Shown one piece after another: positions 33,753 through 46,174 of a DNA stretch of 64,000 nt (positions are counted from its first letter, which is position 1; every line of letters starts with the position of its first letter). The notes under the pieces are model-generated. The model did not search any database, had not been told where the DNA came from, and saw nothing but the letters and a program-made list of their open reading frames with translations. Location: NCBI RefSeq assembly GCF_004339095.1, contig NZ_SMGQ01000011.1, forward strand, positions 831,652 through 895,651. The letters run 5' to 3'. The position numbers were made by a program, and so were the translations under genes. This DNA is from Natranaerovirga hydrolytica. Its GTDB lineage: Bacteria > Bacillota > Clostridia > Lachnospirales > DSM-24629.

Positions 33753-35072
33753 TTATAACTCTAATTCATCAATCCACTCTTCAAAATCCAAATCTAACAT
33801 GATAGGGATACCTTCATACAAACCTTTTAAATATAAATCTCTTATATTATTATTAGGATGCGTTCTATGTTCATAATCATTTAAGCACAAAATTTCTTTA
33901 TGTCCATCTGAGTTAATAACTATAAAATATAACGCGTCTCTTGAAATTGACTCTTCCATTAATAGCGTATTATGAGTTGTTATGATTAATTGTCCTTTAA
34001 TCGCTTCATGCATTCCTACTAATATGTTTTTAACTAATAAATCGTGTATACCTGAATCAAACTCATCTATTATAGTCGTATTACCCATAAGTGACATAAG
34101 TAACGCTGGAATAAAATCTATTAACCTGAGTGTACCAGTTGACTCTAAATCAAAATTTATATCTTTTAATTCATCTCCAATCATCTTCTTACAATATAAT
34201 TGATATTTAATTTTGTCTTCACTGCTGGTCTTCACATAGTAAACATCTTTTATATCTGCATATAAACTTGTTAAAAATTCTCTTAGAAAATTTTCTATAT
34301 TATCTAATTGTTTTTCTTCTTCTATAGCAATATTTCCTGTTTTTAACTTTGATAATATATGGTGAGAAATTCCATATTTTCCTCTTTCACCTCTGTTACC
34401 TTCTTTTATATTAACTGAAAAAGATTTCAAAAAATAAATTACTTCCAAGATATTATGTGAAAGCCTACTTTCTATATAATCTTCATTCTTTTCTTCTAAT
34501 TCGTTACATAAAATAGATAGGAAAGTATGTTTCCCCCAAAACTTATAAAATTTATCTTTCAATTCATTATTATAAGCTTGATCTATGAATATTCTATCAT
34601 TTATTTTGAAACTATCATAAGATAATTTTAAATGGAAACCTTTGTTTTTTTCAATAGTAAAATATAATTCTTCTTTGATAACTTTAGACTCATCTGTTTC
34701 AATTAAATAATGACCATTTCTACCATTTATATCTATGCCAAACTCAAGCACCATATTTCCCTTAGAGTTAATTGTCTTATCTTTTTGAATAATAGTTTGC
34801 AAATCTCTATATCTATGTTTGAGTAACTCTAAAAAAACATCTTTCTTATCATCTTCGTTAAATCCATTGCTTATTGCAGCTAATTTATCCTTTATCTCCA
34901 TTGTTCTTAATGTTTCATCTAAAGTATAAAATGAAGACACTAAATTTGATTTTCCAGATCCATTTTCTCCATAAACTAAAACTAATTTCTTAGGTTTTTT
35001 CTTTTTATTCCTAAAATCAGCTACTGTGTTCACTAATGATTTATAATTCTTAAGCTTTACATAAGAAAACAT
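33753..35072 (-). CDS. AAA_15/OLD-like ABC ATPase, probable defence effector regulator
   Basis: 439 residues. YVKLKNYKSLVNTV and LVLVYGENGSGKSNL form Walker A (residues 34-42). The C-terminal part has DFIPALLMSLMGNTTIIDEFDSG (Walker B) and GQLIITTHNTLLMEES (H-loop), with a coiled-coil middle. This is the AAA_15/RecF-like layout of RloA, AriA and OLD proteins. ATG at 35072 follows GGGAGGTG by 5 bases; a longer frame begins at 35087. With the small TOPRIM-like gene downstream it forms a likely two-gene anti-phage system. Confidence 0.8.
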   Translation of the reverse strand: MFSYVKLKNYKSLVNTVADFRNKKKKPKKLVLVYGENGSGKSNLVSSFYTLDETLRTMEIKDKLAAISNGFNEDDKKDVFLELLKHRYRDLQTIIQKDKTINSKGNMVLEFGIDINGRNGHYLIETDESKVIKEELYFTIEKNKGFHLKLSYDSFKINDRIFIDQAYNNELKDKFYKFWGKHTFLSILCNELEEKNEDYIESRLSHNILEVIYFLKSFSVNIKEGNRGERGKYGISHHILSKLKTGNIAIEEEKQLDNIENFLREFLTSLYADIKDVYYVKTSSEDKIKYQLYCKKMIGDELKDINFDLESTGTLRLIDFIPALLMSLMGNTTIIDEFDSGIHDLLVKNILVGMHEAIKGQLIITTHNTLLMEESISRDALYFIVINSDGHKEILCLNDYEHRTHPNNNIRDLYLKGLYEGIPIMLDLDFEEWIDELEL

Positions 35073-35355
35073 TTCAGCACCTCCCATTAATATATATAAA
35101 TTATATACATTATAACATAATTTTATTCATTTATGTTAAAAAAAATAACCTTTTCAAATAAAACATTTTATATTACAAATATATTTTTTTATTTGTTTAG
35201 CACATTATCACTTTTAATATTTATTAAATCAATTCAATATCCCATGTAAAAAGCCTTGCTCTTAATTGAGGATAAGTAGAACACTTTTTTCCTTAATACA
35301 GCAAACTGTCTATACAGCTCATCAATTATATGCTATGTTTTTGCTTGAAAATTCT

Positions 35356-35414
35356 CAAAAAAACCACATCAATACGTAATCTTATTATCGTGGTTTTTAA
35401 TTATGGAAGTGAGG
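35356..35414. repeat. Copy B of the ssrA 3'-end/terminator repeat
   Basis: AAAAACCACATCAATACG, TAATCTTATTATCGTGGTTTTT and TTATGGAAGTGAGG follow the pattern of the ssrA terminator and 3' end at 38941-39000. The changes in the two stem arms compensate (CCACAT/GTGG). It separates the ATPase-TOPRIM pair from the STAND gene. The gap 35073-35499 contains nothing else. Confidence 0.65.
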
Positions 35415-35499
35415 CTTAGACACAAAGTAATCATATGAAATCGGAAAATATTTAATTTAAAACTGAGTCTTCAATTCTCTCATAATACACTTCATTGAT

Positions 35500-38400
35500 T
35501 CATTCTAATTGCTCCTTATCATCTACATCGCAAATTAATGATTCTCTTAAGAACCACTTCATAACTTCATACATTTTATTCCAGTCAATATCAATCTCAT
35601 ATTGTTCAAGAAATCGTGGTATATTACCAATTAACAAGTTCCAATTACCAATGTATTCTATATTTGATACTCTAGCAAACATTGTATTATGAATTATCTT
35701 TAAGTGGGACATCCTAATTTCTTCCAAGTTATACAGAGAATAAATATCGACAAAAGGTAAACAGGAATGCCATACATCTGAGTATTTTGATACTTCAAGA
35801 TATCCGATTTGGTTATCATGAATATACTTTATGTCTGCTTCATGAATACACCCATGTTCAAATGGGATATAGTCCCTTTCTTCATTTACTTGTTTTAGGA
35901 TGTCTATTCCTTTTTCAATAATCATTTCCTCTATTTCATTATCATCAATCATCCCAAATATTTTGTAACCATAGTAATCTATAGCATCAAGAACACGACT
36001 ACAGTACTTACTTCGCAATGGATTTAGTATATCTCTATATTCAATGGTTTTTCCATAACTATGATATGAAAGCATTTCATATATTCGTTGATCGATGTAC
36101 TTAACATCAAGGCAATTTATTTTCTCAGGTATTAAATCGAATATATCTACCGGAAAATCTCTATCATTAAATGCACCAATTTGATCTAATTTTTGTATAA
36201 GTGAGTCATCTTTCATTGCTATATAGCTCCCAAGTAGATGTCTAATCCCTTTTTCACTTTGATTCATAACTTTTCTTAGTATATCAATCGACTTTAATTC
36301 TTTTAAAAAACCAAATTTCTCAAACACCCTTAATGCACTATCTAGAGTATATACACTGTAATCTTTTCGATTATAATACATTGTCCACACTCGATTAACT
36401 GAATAAATATCAACCTGTCTCTTTTTATGATTTGCTAACCTTATAAAGGATTGTGCATACTCTACTGTTTCAAAAGATCCGTTTGGAGCACCTTCCCTTA
36501 CAATGTCGTCCAAAGATTTACCATAAAAGAAATTCTTTTCTCCTAATTCACCTAGTTCATTGAGTTGGTATTTAACAGATGATAATATTCTGGTTGACCA
36601 TCTACTCTCAATACCCTGCATTTCGACAATTTTACTTAATTGGTATATTACTATGCTTTCATCGTTATTCAAGTATCCATCTAGTATTTTATAATAGATA
36701 TCCTCTTGGTCTTGATTAATCCAGACTTTAACCATATGTCTTATTAAGATATCTTGCTTATGAAAATCGGATATATCATTATCTTGTAACCTTTCTAATG
36801 TTTCTTTGTAGTTAGGCTTGTTTTCACGTTTCTCAAAGTAACATTGTTCATCATTGAATGTCTCATATAGTTCATTAATTTGATTTGGATCATACATTCT
36901 ATCTGCCAAATACCTTTTATATGATGCTTCATCCTTCAACTTTAAAAGGATGAAAGTATTCCATAATACACCCGTACTAAATATCTCTTCCTCTATAGTT
37001 ACATGCTCATTCATATATACAAGAATTTGATACACCAAACCATCGTATCCAATTAAGTCATTACGATTAGCCATTTGATAAGCCAAGGAAAATGCATAAT
37101 AATGATATATATCTAATACTCCTTCTCTTTGCTCTAATAACTTCTGTAGCTGGTTGTAAAATGAGGTTATTGAATTATAATCTAAAGTCCTTTCAAGTAA
37201 GGCTGAAAAATTATCAACCTCGCTATACATCCATAATAGCTCATTGTAGAAATCTTTACTAAGTTCAAATGAAGACAATCTTGACATGAAATTAACTTCT
37301 CCACTTAACAAACTACTCTGTACAAACTGATTCACTCTGTCTTCTAATTCTGGATAACTTTCAAGTTGATACCTCAAGTATGTATTAAAACTATCGTGAA
37401 TTAACGAAACCCTATTCAGTTTCCTTTTAAACAAGTATGGATGCACTTCAATAAAGCTCATGATTGCGTCTACCACGAAAGATTCTTCAAGAATAGTTCT
37501 AAGCTCTGATTCTGTGAAGAAACTATTATTTGTTGCAAAAATAGATAATAATGATTTTGGATTAGCTTTTTCAAGCAATACACCATAATATTGATTTAAG
37601 TTTTCAATCTCTATCGCAATATTAATCTCTTTATGCATTATATAATGTTCAGCAATAAAATAAGTGATTATGGGATAACCATCGGTAACTTCGTAGATCT
37701 CCTTAACAACTCTGTATGCACAGATGTTGTAAGCCATAGCCAAATATAATGCAGTTTCGTCAAAACTCCAATTTATCAATTCCATAGGTTTCCAACTAAC
37801 TTTGGCTAAAAGTGGTCTTGATAAAACAACCAAACGAGCATCTTCCAATGAATTAATAAAGTCTATGTATAGTTGAAGTTCTTTCGGATTATAATTTTCA
37901 ACATGATCAAGACCATCAATAATCAATATTTTTTCTTGTCTGATAATTTCTTGGATCAATTCTTCGATAGTGTAACTCCTTGGAGAATTGAAAATTTCTA
38001 GTGCCACATCATCTAAAAATGCATCAAATTGTAGCCGTTTCATAAGTCTTTCATCTTGAGGTCCAGTCCAAAATCTATACGCTATTGCATCGTTATGTTT
38101 TTGAATCAACTCTTCAACATAATGACTTTTACCTACTCCAGGCTTGCCATATATCCATAGAATTCCCATTTCCACGTTATCTAAAGGTTTTCGTATTAAG
38201 ACTGTTTTTTCACTTAGGTCTAAAGACATTCTGATCACTTTTGGTAGTTCTTCTTCATTTATTACAAAGTTTGAGGAAGTTATTAGAGAAAATGCGAACT
38301 GAATTATCTGAATTTCTCTACTTTCTGTACTAAACATATCATCAAGTAGTTCTTGAACATCATTGGGAGTAAGTGGTATTATTACAATTCCGTTTACTTT

Positions 38401-38742
38401 TCTTGCTGGAAAACCCATGAACTCTGAATCTGTATCAATCTGATCAGTATTAATGACTACAATATTATTCTCATCTTGATTGTAGTCATTAGAGTTTCCT
38501 TTGATTCGAACACTGCCTCTGGTAATAACAATGTCATCTAATGTAGTACTAGGATAATTTTTTACTTGAATTCTATAATTCTCATTAGCCTCTATATATA
38601 AATCATCAAAGTTTCCACTAATAATCATTTCTGATTCAATTTTTTTTATTTTTCTTTCAACATCCATCTTTGCTACAAACAGCGTAAATATGTAGTGCTG
38701 AAATGTGTAACCTTTAAGTGCATTTCGAGCAACTTGCCCCAT
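35500..38742 (-). CDS. Large STAND/NACHT-type NTPase with N-terminal nuclease-like domain
   Basis: 1080 residues. Residues 1-130: LKGYTFQHYIFTLF, NFDDLYIE and YRIQVKNY give the Q, D/E and QxK of a PD-(D/E)xK domain like Cap4/DUF4297. Residues 195-400: Walker A IYGKPGVGKSHYVEEL, Walker B KILIIDGLDHVE, sensor-like ARLVVLSRPLL. From about 400 to the end there are only helical repeat-like segments, which would form the sensor. This is the layout of antiviral STAND (Avs) proteins, which degrade DNA after sensing a phage protein. Single gene between two ssrA-type repeats. Exact subfamily unknown. Confidence 0.78.
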   Translation of the reverse strand: MGQVARNALKGYTFQHYIFTLFVAKMDVERKIKKIESEMIISGNFDDLYIEANENYRIQVKNYPSTTLDDIVITRGSVRIKGNSNDYNQDENNIVVINTDQIDTDSEFMGFPARKVNGIVIIPLTPNDVQELLDDMFSTESREIQIIQFAFSLITSSNFVINEEELPKVIRMSLDLSEKTVLIRKPLDNVEMGILWIYGKPGVGKSHYVEELIQKHNDAIAYRFWTGPQDERLMKRLQFDAFLDDVALEIFNSPRSYTIEELIQEIIRQEKILIIDGLDHVENYNPKELQLYIDFINSLEDARLVVLSRPLLAKVSWKPMELINWSFDETALYLAMAYNICAYRVVKEIYEVTDGYPIITYFIAEHYIMHKEINIAIEIENLNQYYGVLLEKANPKSLLSIFATNNSFFTESELRTILEESFVVDAIMSFIEVHPYLFKRKLNRVSLIHDSFNTYLRYQLESYPELEDRVNQFVQSSLLSGEVNFMSRLSSFELSKDFYNELLWMYSEVDNFSALLERTLDYNSITSFYNQLQKLLEQREGVLDIYHYYAFSLAYQMANRNDLIGYDGLVYQILVYMNEHVTIEEEIFSTGVLWNTFILLKLKDEASYKRYLADRMYDPNQINELYETFNDEQCYFEKRENKPNYKETLERLQDNDISDFHKQDILIRHMVKVWINQDQEDIYYKILDGYLNNDESIVIYQLSKIVEMQGIESRWSTRILSSVKYQLNELGELGEKNFFYGKSLDDIVREGAPNGSFETVEYAQSFIRLANHKKRQVDIYSVNRVWTMYYNRKDYSVYTLDSALRVFEKFGFLKELKSIDILRKVMNQSEKGIRHLLGSYIAMKDDSLIQKLDQIGAFNDRDFPVDIFDLIPEKINCLDVKYIDQRIYEMLSYHSYGKTIEYRDILNPLRSKYCSRVLDAIDYYGYKIFGMIDDNEIEEMIIEKGIDILKQVNEERDYIPFEHGCIHEADIKYIHDNQIGYLEVSKYSDVWHSCLPFVDIYSLYNLEEIRMSHLKIIHNTMFARVSNIEYIGNWNLLIGNIPRFLEQYEIDIDWNKMYEVMKWFLRESLICDVDDKEQLE

Positions 38743-38861
38743 ACTTCCCTCCTCTATCCATCAATACTATATTAAATTTTATAGTTTCTCTATTTGCTGT
38801 CACGTACTATAGCATAAATCACAAATTTTACATATGTTTACACTTAAAAAACCTCATTTAC

Positions 38862-39000
38862 TTATGGTACGGTTCACTTTGTTTAATCCTAAAATATTCC
38901 ATTTTTTTCACAAATATATATAAATTTTATCACTAAACAACAAAAAAATCCACAATAATAAGTAATCTTATTATCGTGGATTTCACTATGGAGGTGAGGG
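38862..39000. repeat. Copy C: native ssrA 3' end and terminator
   Basis: The reference copy of the repeats at 25061 and 35356, containing the last bases of ssrA (38989-39000) and the downstream terminator. Direct repeats that include a tmRNA 3' end are the usual footprints of tyrosine-integrase islands. Confidence 0.7.
38942..38983 (-). terminator. ssrA terminator
   Basis: On the minus strand AAATCCACGATAATAAG pairs with CTTATTATTGTGGATTT and ends in a T run, five bases after the mature tmRNA end. Confidence 0.85.
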
Positions 39001-39339
39001 GAATTGAACCCCTGTCCGAAGACCCATCCATTAGAGTGTCTCCCATCACAGTCGCTATTTTAAGATTCCCTTGCCCTAACGCCTAGCGACAGGCTTTAAG
39101 GTTTGGTAGCTTCATCAGTGCTTCTTCTTACGCAAAGCTTAGTAAGAGAAGTGGCCCGCTTTATTTGATGTCAAATCTTAGCCGCGGGTTACTAAGAAGT
39201 GACAAGCTGCACTAGGCAGCTAATGCGAAATTATTTTCGTCTGCGTTTATATTTATTTACCAGGTTGTTGACGCAGCCCCGGAGTTCTGCGGATGGCTAC
39301 CCTAATATCTGATGCCCCCGTCGAAACCAGTACACCCCC
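38989..39339 (-). ncRNA. ssrA: Transfer-messenger RNA (tmRNA)
   Basis: The 5' end GGGGGTGTACTGGTTTCGAC (from 39339) and the 3' end GGTTCAATTCCCCTCACCTCC (38990 onward) form the tRNA-like domain. GGGGGTG pairs with CACCTCC in the acceptor stem with one G-U, and A73 follows. CCA is not encoded. The tag frame (39212-39244) starts at a GCA resume codon and reads ADENNFALAA-stop, a typical proteolysis tag. It works with SmpB, encoded just upstream, to rescue stalled ribosomes. Confidence 0.96.
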
Positions 39340-39447
39340 GTATACTGTTTATGACGAAAATTTATGGTGCATAGTATAATGTAACGCATAATCCTAGTTT
39401 TGTCAATGTTAGTATCTAGGAAACCATTGGAATATTCACTTGCTTTC

Positions 39448-39915
39448 TTAATATAAATTTTTAACTTTAAATTCTTTTTCTGCTGCTCGCCTTTGGTCTT
39501 TTTTAGCAATATCTTGGCGTTTGTCATAGTTCTTTTTACCTTTTGCAAGACCAATTTGAACTTTTACCAAACTGCCTTTTAAGTATATTTTTAAAGGCAC
39601 CACTGTGTAACCTTTTTGAGCAATTGAACCTTGAATCTTGTTAATCTCATATTTGTGTAGCAATAATTTTCTGGTTCTGATTGGATCCTTATTAAAAATA
39701 TTCCCTTTTTCGTAAGGACTTATATGCATATTGAGAATTTGAATTTCACCATTTCTTACGGTAATAAAAGATTCCTTAACGCTACATTTTCCCATACGAA
39801 TAGATTTTACTTCTGTACCAACTAAAACAATTCCTGCTTCATATTTTTCTTCTATAAAATAATCGTGGTATGCTTTTTTATTTTGTGCGATTAATTTCAT
39901 ACTATTTTTGCTCAT
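39448..39915 (-). CDS. smpB: SsrA-binding protein SmpB
   Basis: 155 residues with the OB-fold signature [45 protein letters not shown] and the basic C-terminal tail [19 protein letters not shown] that enters the ribosomal mRNA channel. Full length. It lies 108 bp before ssrA, the usual order. Overlapping frames in this area are shadows. Confidence 0.96.
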   Translation of the reverse strand: MSKNSMKLIAQNKKAYHDYFIEEKYEAGIVLVGTEVKSIRMGKCSVKESFITVRNGEIQILNMHISPYEKGNIFNKDPIRTRKLLLHKYEINKIQGSIAQKGYTVVPLKIYLKGSLVKVQIGLAKGKKNYDKRQDIAKKDQRRAAEKEFKVKNLY

Positions 39916-40012
39916 CTAAACACCAACCTTATACTGCATCGTAAGAATTATTATAACACATACACTGCTAAATTCAAGCTATTTTAATAAGGTTACCTGC
40001 TCCTCTTTATGA

Positions 40013-40591
40013 TTATTCCAAGTGTTTTGGATAATGTTTTCGATGGTGTATCACTTCTTCAAATAATTCTGCCTTCTCTGACTCAGAATCATTTCTAACC
40101 TTTATATAATCAGCCATTAATTTTTCAAATTCTCCAATGGTTAGGGGCTGTGCTTCTCTTTTTAATTCTACCCCAATCTGACCATTGGCTTCGCAGGTAA
40201 CGGTCTTCACATCTTTAATGTTTTTTACCCCTTGTTCTCTTAAACGCACTTCTAGTTGGTCGACGGTCAGACGCAGTCTTCTTAAGTTTTTTTCATCTAA
40301 TTGACCGTCTTGAATGACGACAACAGCATGACCTTTAAGCAACCTTTCTATTAGATTGCATTTCATTTGCAAATGTTCCATTACAATCAGAAAAGCAATA
40401 AATGTCACTGCTGCCACCAATGTTTTATATAAATTTGTATCAATAATCGGTTGGATAATCAAAGAACCAATGGATATCATAATAACGGTTTGCGCTATGG
40501 TTAGTTGAGAAATTGATTTTCTTCCGGCTAACCTTAATAGTACAACACCTGAAAGCAATAATATAATTGATTCCTTAATAATTTCACCCAT
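40013..40591 (-). CDS. DUF421 family membrane protein (YetF-like)
   Basis: 192 residues. Hydrophobic segments lie at about residues 7-24, 33-50 and 58-72. A cytoplasmic domain follows with the conserved GHAVVVIQDGQLDEKNLRRLRLTVDQLEVRLREQGV. In Bacillus spore formers YetF relatives help germination signalling, but the general function is unknown. RBS AGGTGAAG. Unusually it is inserted between rnr and smpB, which are neighbours in most Firmicutes. Confidence 0.85.
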   Translation of the reverse strand: MGEIIKESIILLLSGVVLLRLAGRKSISQLTIAQTVIMISIGSLIIQPIIDTNLYKTLVAAVTFIAFLIVMEHLQMKCNLIERLLKGHAVVVIQDGQLDEKNLRRLRLTVDQLEVRLREQGVKNIKDVKTVTCEANGQIGVELKREAQPLTIGEFEKLMADYIKVRNDSESEKAELFEEVIHHRKHYPKHLE

Positions 40592-40616
40592 TAATCTTCA
40601 CCTGTTTATATCGTAT

Positions 40617-42743
40617 TTAGTCTACCATTTCAAAATCAATATTTTTTTGTATCTTATCCACACCTGTTAATATAACTTTTACAACATCACCAATTCTATA
40701 AATTTTATTGGTTCTTTCCCCTATAAATAAATACTTACTTTCATCAAATATATAGTAATCATCATCTAGTGCTGTTACATGTACGAGTCCTTCTACTGTA
40801 TTAGGCAGTTCCACATAGAGTCCCCATCTTGTTACGCTGGAAATAACGCCTTCAAATTCCTCGCCTATATATTGGGACATATATTCAACTTTTTTAAGTT
40901 TGTTTGTTTCTCTTTCTGCTTCTTCTGCTCGACGTTCGTATTCAGAGCATTGTTTGGTTACTTCTGGCAATATGCGACTGTAGTAACTTATTTTACCTTC
41001 ACTTAATTCACCATTAATATTTTGCTTAATGATTCTATGAATTTGCAAGTCAGGATATCTTCTGATCGGTGATGTAAAATGTGTATAATACTGAGTCGAC
41101 AGACCAAAGTGTCCATCGTTGCTAACTGTATAACGGGCTTGTTTCATAGAACGTAGTGCCAAGCGGCTGATAATAGGCTCTTCTGCTTTTCCTTCTATAT
41201 CCGTTAGAAGTTTTTGGATTTCTTTTGGGTGTACATCTTCTTTATGGCTTTTTATATGGTACCCAAAATTATATATAAATTGAGCCAGCTTTTGTATTTT
41301 TTCTGGATCTGGTATTTCATGGGTTCTATAGACAAATGGTATTTCTTGCCAATGGTAATCTTCTGCTATGGTTTCATTGGCTAGCAACATAAATTCTTCA
41401 ATAATCTTTGTTGCCACATTTCTATCATAGGCTTTGATGTCTATAGGTTCTCCTTGGTCATTTAAAATGATTTTACTTTCTGGAAAGTCAAAATCTATGG
41501 AACCTCTTTTTTTACGTTTTCCTCTAAGAATGGCAGCTAACTTTTCCATATCTTCAAACATTGGAACCAGTTCTTCATATTCTTTTATTGTGTCTGCATC
41601 ATTATTTTCTAATATTTCTTTAACGGCTGTATAAGTCATCCGCCTATCCACATTAATAAGGGTCTCTGCAATTTTATGGTCGTATACATTTCCTTTTGAA
41701 TCTATATCCATAAAACAACTTAATGCTAACCGATCTTCATTAGCATTTAATGAACAAATACCATTAGAGAGTTTATGAGGCAACATTGGAATCACGCGAT
41801 CGACTAAATAGACACTTGTGGCTCTTTTCAACGCTTCTTTATCCAAAGGTGAATTCTCTTTTACATAATGGGTTACATCTGCGATATGCACCCCTAATGT
41901 GTAGCCATTATCATTTTTCGATATGGTTATGGCATCGTCTAAGTCTTTTGCATCTTCACCATCTATGGTTACTGTTTGCAGATGTCTTATATCTAATCTG
42001 GTTTGTCTTTCTTTTTCTTGTACTTCTGATGGAATGCTATCCACTTCATCCATTACTTTTTTAGGAAACTCTACAGGCAAATCAAAACCTCTTACGATAG
42101 ATGTAATATCTGTACCAGGGTCATTAATATGTCCTATTATTTCTTGTATTTTTCCTTCTGGATTTCTTCTTGTATTGCCATAATCTGTTAGTTTCACAAC
42201 CACTTTATGACCCGATACAGCACCTTTATCGTGGGATCTTGAGATAAATATATCTTTAAATATCTTTGTGTTGTCTGAGATGACAAATCCAAAGTTACTG
42301 CTCTTATCAAAAGTACCAATAACTTCTGTAATGCCTCTTTCTAGTATCTGAACCACTTCGCCTTCTTTTCTTTTACCTTTTGGCTCACTGGTTACTCTAA
42401 TTAATACTATATCTTTATGCAACGCCCCGTTGGTATTTTCATTGGGGATAAAGATATCATTTTCTTGTTCTTCTATAACAACAAAACCATAGCCATTGGC
42501 ATGTCCCTCAAATGTTCCTGTGATTAAATTCAAAGTTTCTGGTTTTACAAATTTCCCTCTTTTGGTTCTAATGATTTTACCTTCTGTTATCAACGCTTCT
42601 AAAATCTCTTCTAACTCATCTCTTTCATCATTAGGAACATCTAATAACATAGATAATTCTTTGATTTTAAGTGGTTTGTATTGAGGATCACTGATTAAAT
42701 CTATAATAGTTTTTTTACGTCTTTCTAACTCTAATTTCTCCAT
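40617..42743 (-). CDS. rnr: Ribonuclease R
   Basis: 708 residues. The N-terminal winged helix and cold-shock domains (TGTFEGHANGYGFVVIEE) are followed by the RNB catalytic domain with TIDGEDAKDLDDAITI, where the Asp cluster binds Mg2+, and HYTHFTSPIRRYPDLQIHR. A C-terminal S1 domain (EFEGVISSVTRWGLYVELPN) completes it. It degrades structured RNA 3'-5' and co-operates with tmRNA-SmpB in removing defective mRNA. ATG at 42743 is preferred to an upstream in-frame ATG because GGGTGAG precedes it and it begins at the family start. Confidence 0.95.
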   Translation of the reverse strand: MEKLELERRKKTIIDLISDPQYKPLKIKELSMLLDVPNDERDELEEILEALITEGKIIRTKRGKFVKPETLNLITGTFEGHANGYGFVVIEEQENDIFIPNENTNGALHKDIVLIRVTSEPKGKRKEGEVVQILERGITEVIGTFDKSSNFGFVISDNTKIFKDIFISRSHDKGAVSGHKVVVKLTDYGNTRRNPEGKIQEIIGHINDPGTDITSIVRGFDLPVEFPKKVMDEVDSIPSEVQEKERQTRLDIRHLQTVTIDGEDAKDLDDAITISKNDNGYTLGVHIADVTHYVKENSPLDKEALKRATSVYLVDRVIPMLPHKLSNGICSLNANEDRLALSCFMDIDSKGNVYDHKIAETLINVDRRMTYTAVKEILENNDADTIKEYEELVPMFEDMEKLAAILRGKRKKRGSIDFDFPESKIILNDQGEPIDIKAYDRNVATKIIEEFMLLANETIAEDYHWQEIPFVYRTHEIPDPEKIQKLAQFIYNFGYHIKSHKEDVHPKEIQKLLTDIEGKAEEPIISRLALRSMKQARYTVSNDGHFGLSTQYYTHFTSPIRRYPDLQIHRIIKQNINGELSEGKISYYSRILPEVTKQCSEYERRAEEAERETNKLKKVEYMSQYIGEEFEGVISSVTRWGLYVELPNTVEGLVHVTALDDDYYIFDESKYLFIGERTNKIYRIGDVVKVILTGVDKIQKNIDFEMVD

Positions 42744-42825
42744 TTTTCTCACCCTTTTTAAAAAGAATCTTTTGTTTAGTATACCATATATTTCAATTTT
42801 TAAACACCAAGATAGTCTATACAAT

Positions 42826-42860
42826 GCAAAAACACCTTGCATATGCAAAGTGTTTTTTTA
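42826..42860 (-). terminator. Terminator between secG and rnr
   Basis: AACACCTTGCAT (42831-42842) pairs with ATGCAAAGTGTT (42843-42854) and has a T run on both strands. It would limit read-through from the glycolytic genes into rnr. Confidence 0.7.
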
Positions 42861-42868
42861 TACTAATT

Positions 42869-43102
42869 TTATATTATACTAATAATTAATGCTAAGATAA
42901 AGAATAATGCTGCTAATATCTTAGTTATTTTTTCTAAATTACCTTCTAATGAACGAGATTTATTTTTACCCCAGTAATTATCTCCTGTTGCTGAACCACC
43001 AAATGCTCCAGATAACCCAGCTGCTTTACCTTTTTGCATTAAGACTATTCCAATTAAAGATACACATACAATAAGGAATAATACTTTAACAAATTCTACC
43101 AT
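42869..43102 (-). CDS. secG: Preprotein translocase subunit SecG
   Basis: 77 residues with two membrane helices (VKVLFLIVCVSLIGIVLMQ and ITKILAALFFILALIISI). The SecG loop LMQKGKAAGLSGAFGGSATG lies between them. ATG at 43102 is chosen: AGGAGGTG lies before it, whereas the longer frame lacks a site. It sits between eno and rnr as in many Firmicutes. Confidence 0.94.
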   Translation of the reverse strand: MVEFVKVLFLIVCVSLIGIVLMQKGKAAGLSGAFGGSATGDNYWGKNKSRSLEGNLEKITKILAALFFILALIISII

Positions 43103-43193
43103 CGGTACACCTCCTAATATCAATAAGAATATTTTAGCATATTGGTTATTATGTTTCAACTATGTTTTTTTAGATGCATTTCATTATGTAGTG

Positions 43194-43223
43194 ATAACAA
43201 CCTGAACTAACAGGTTGCTATCC
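43194..43223 (-). other. Hairpin between eno and secG without T run
   Basis: GATAACAACCTG and CAGGTTGCTATC pair over 12 bp with a 6-base loop, 14 bases after the eno stop. Lacking a T run, it may set mRNA 3' ends or stability rather than termination. Confidence 0.5.
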
Positions 43224-43236
43224 TATAAATGGTCTA

Positions 43237-46133
<2,897 letters not shown>

Positions 46134-46174
46134 ACTAGTAACTCCTTTTCAAACTGGTTCTTTACTATATAAAC

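Noticed and set aside
39297-39554. 85-codon minus-strand frame across the smpB end and ssrA start
   Set aside because: It overlaps smpB in another phase and runs into the tmRNA; a shadow.
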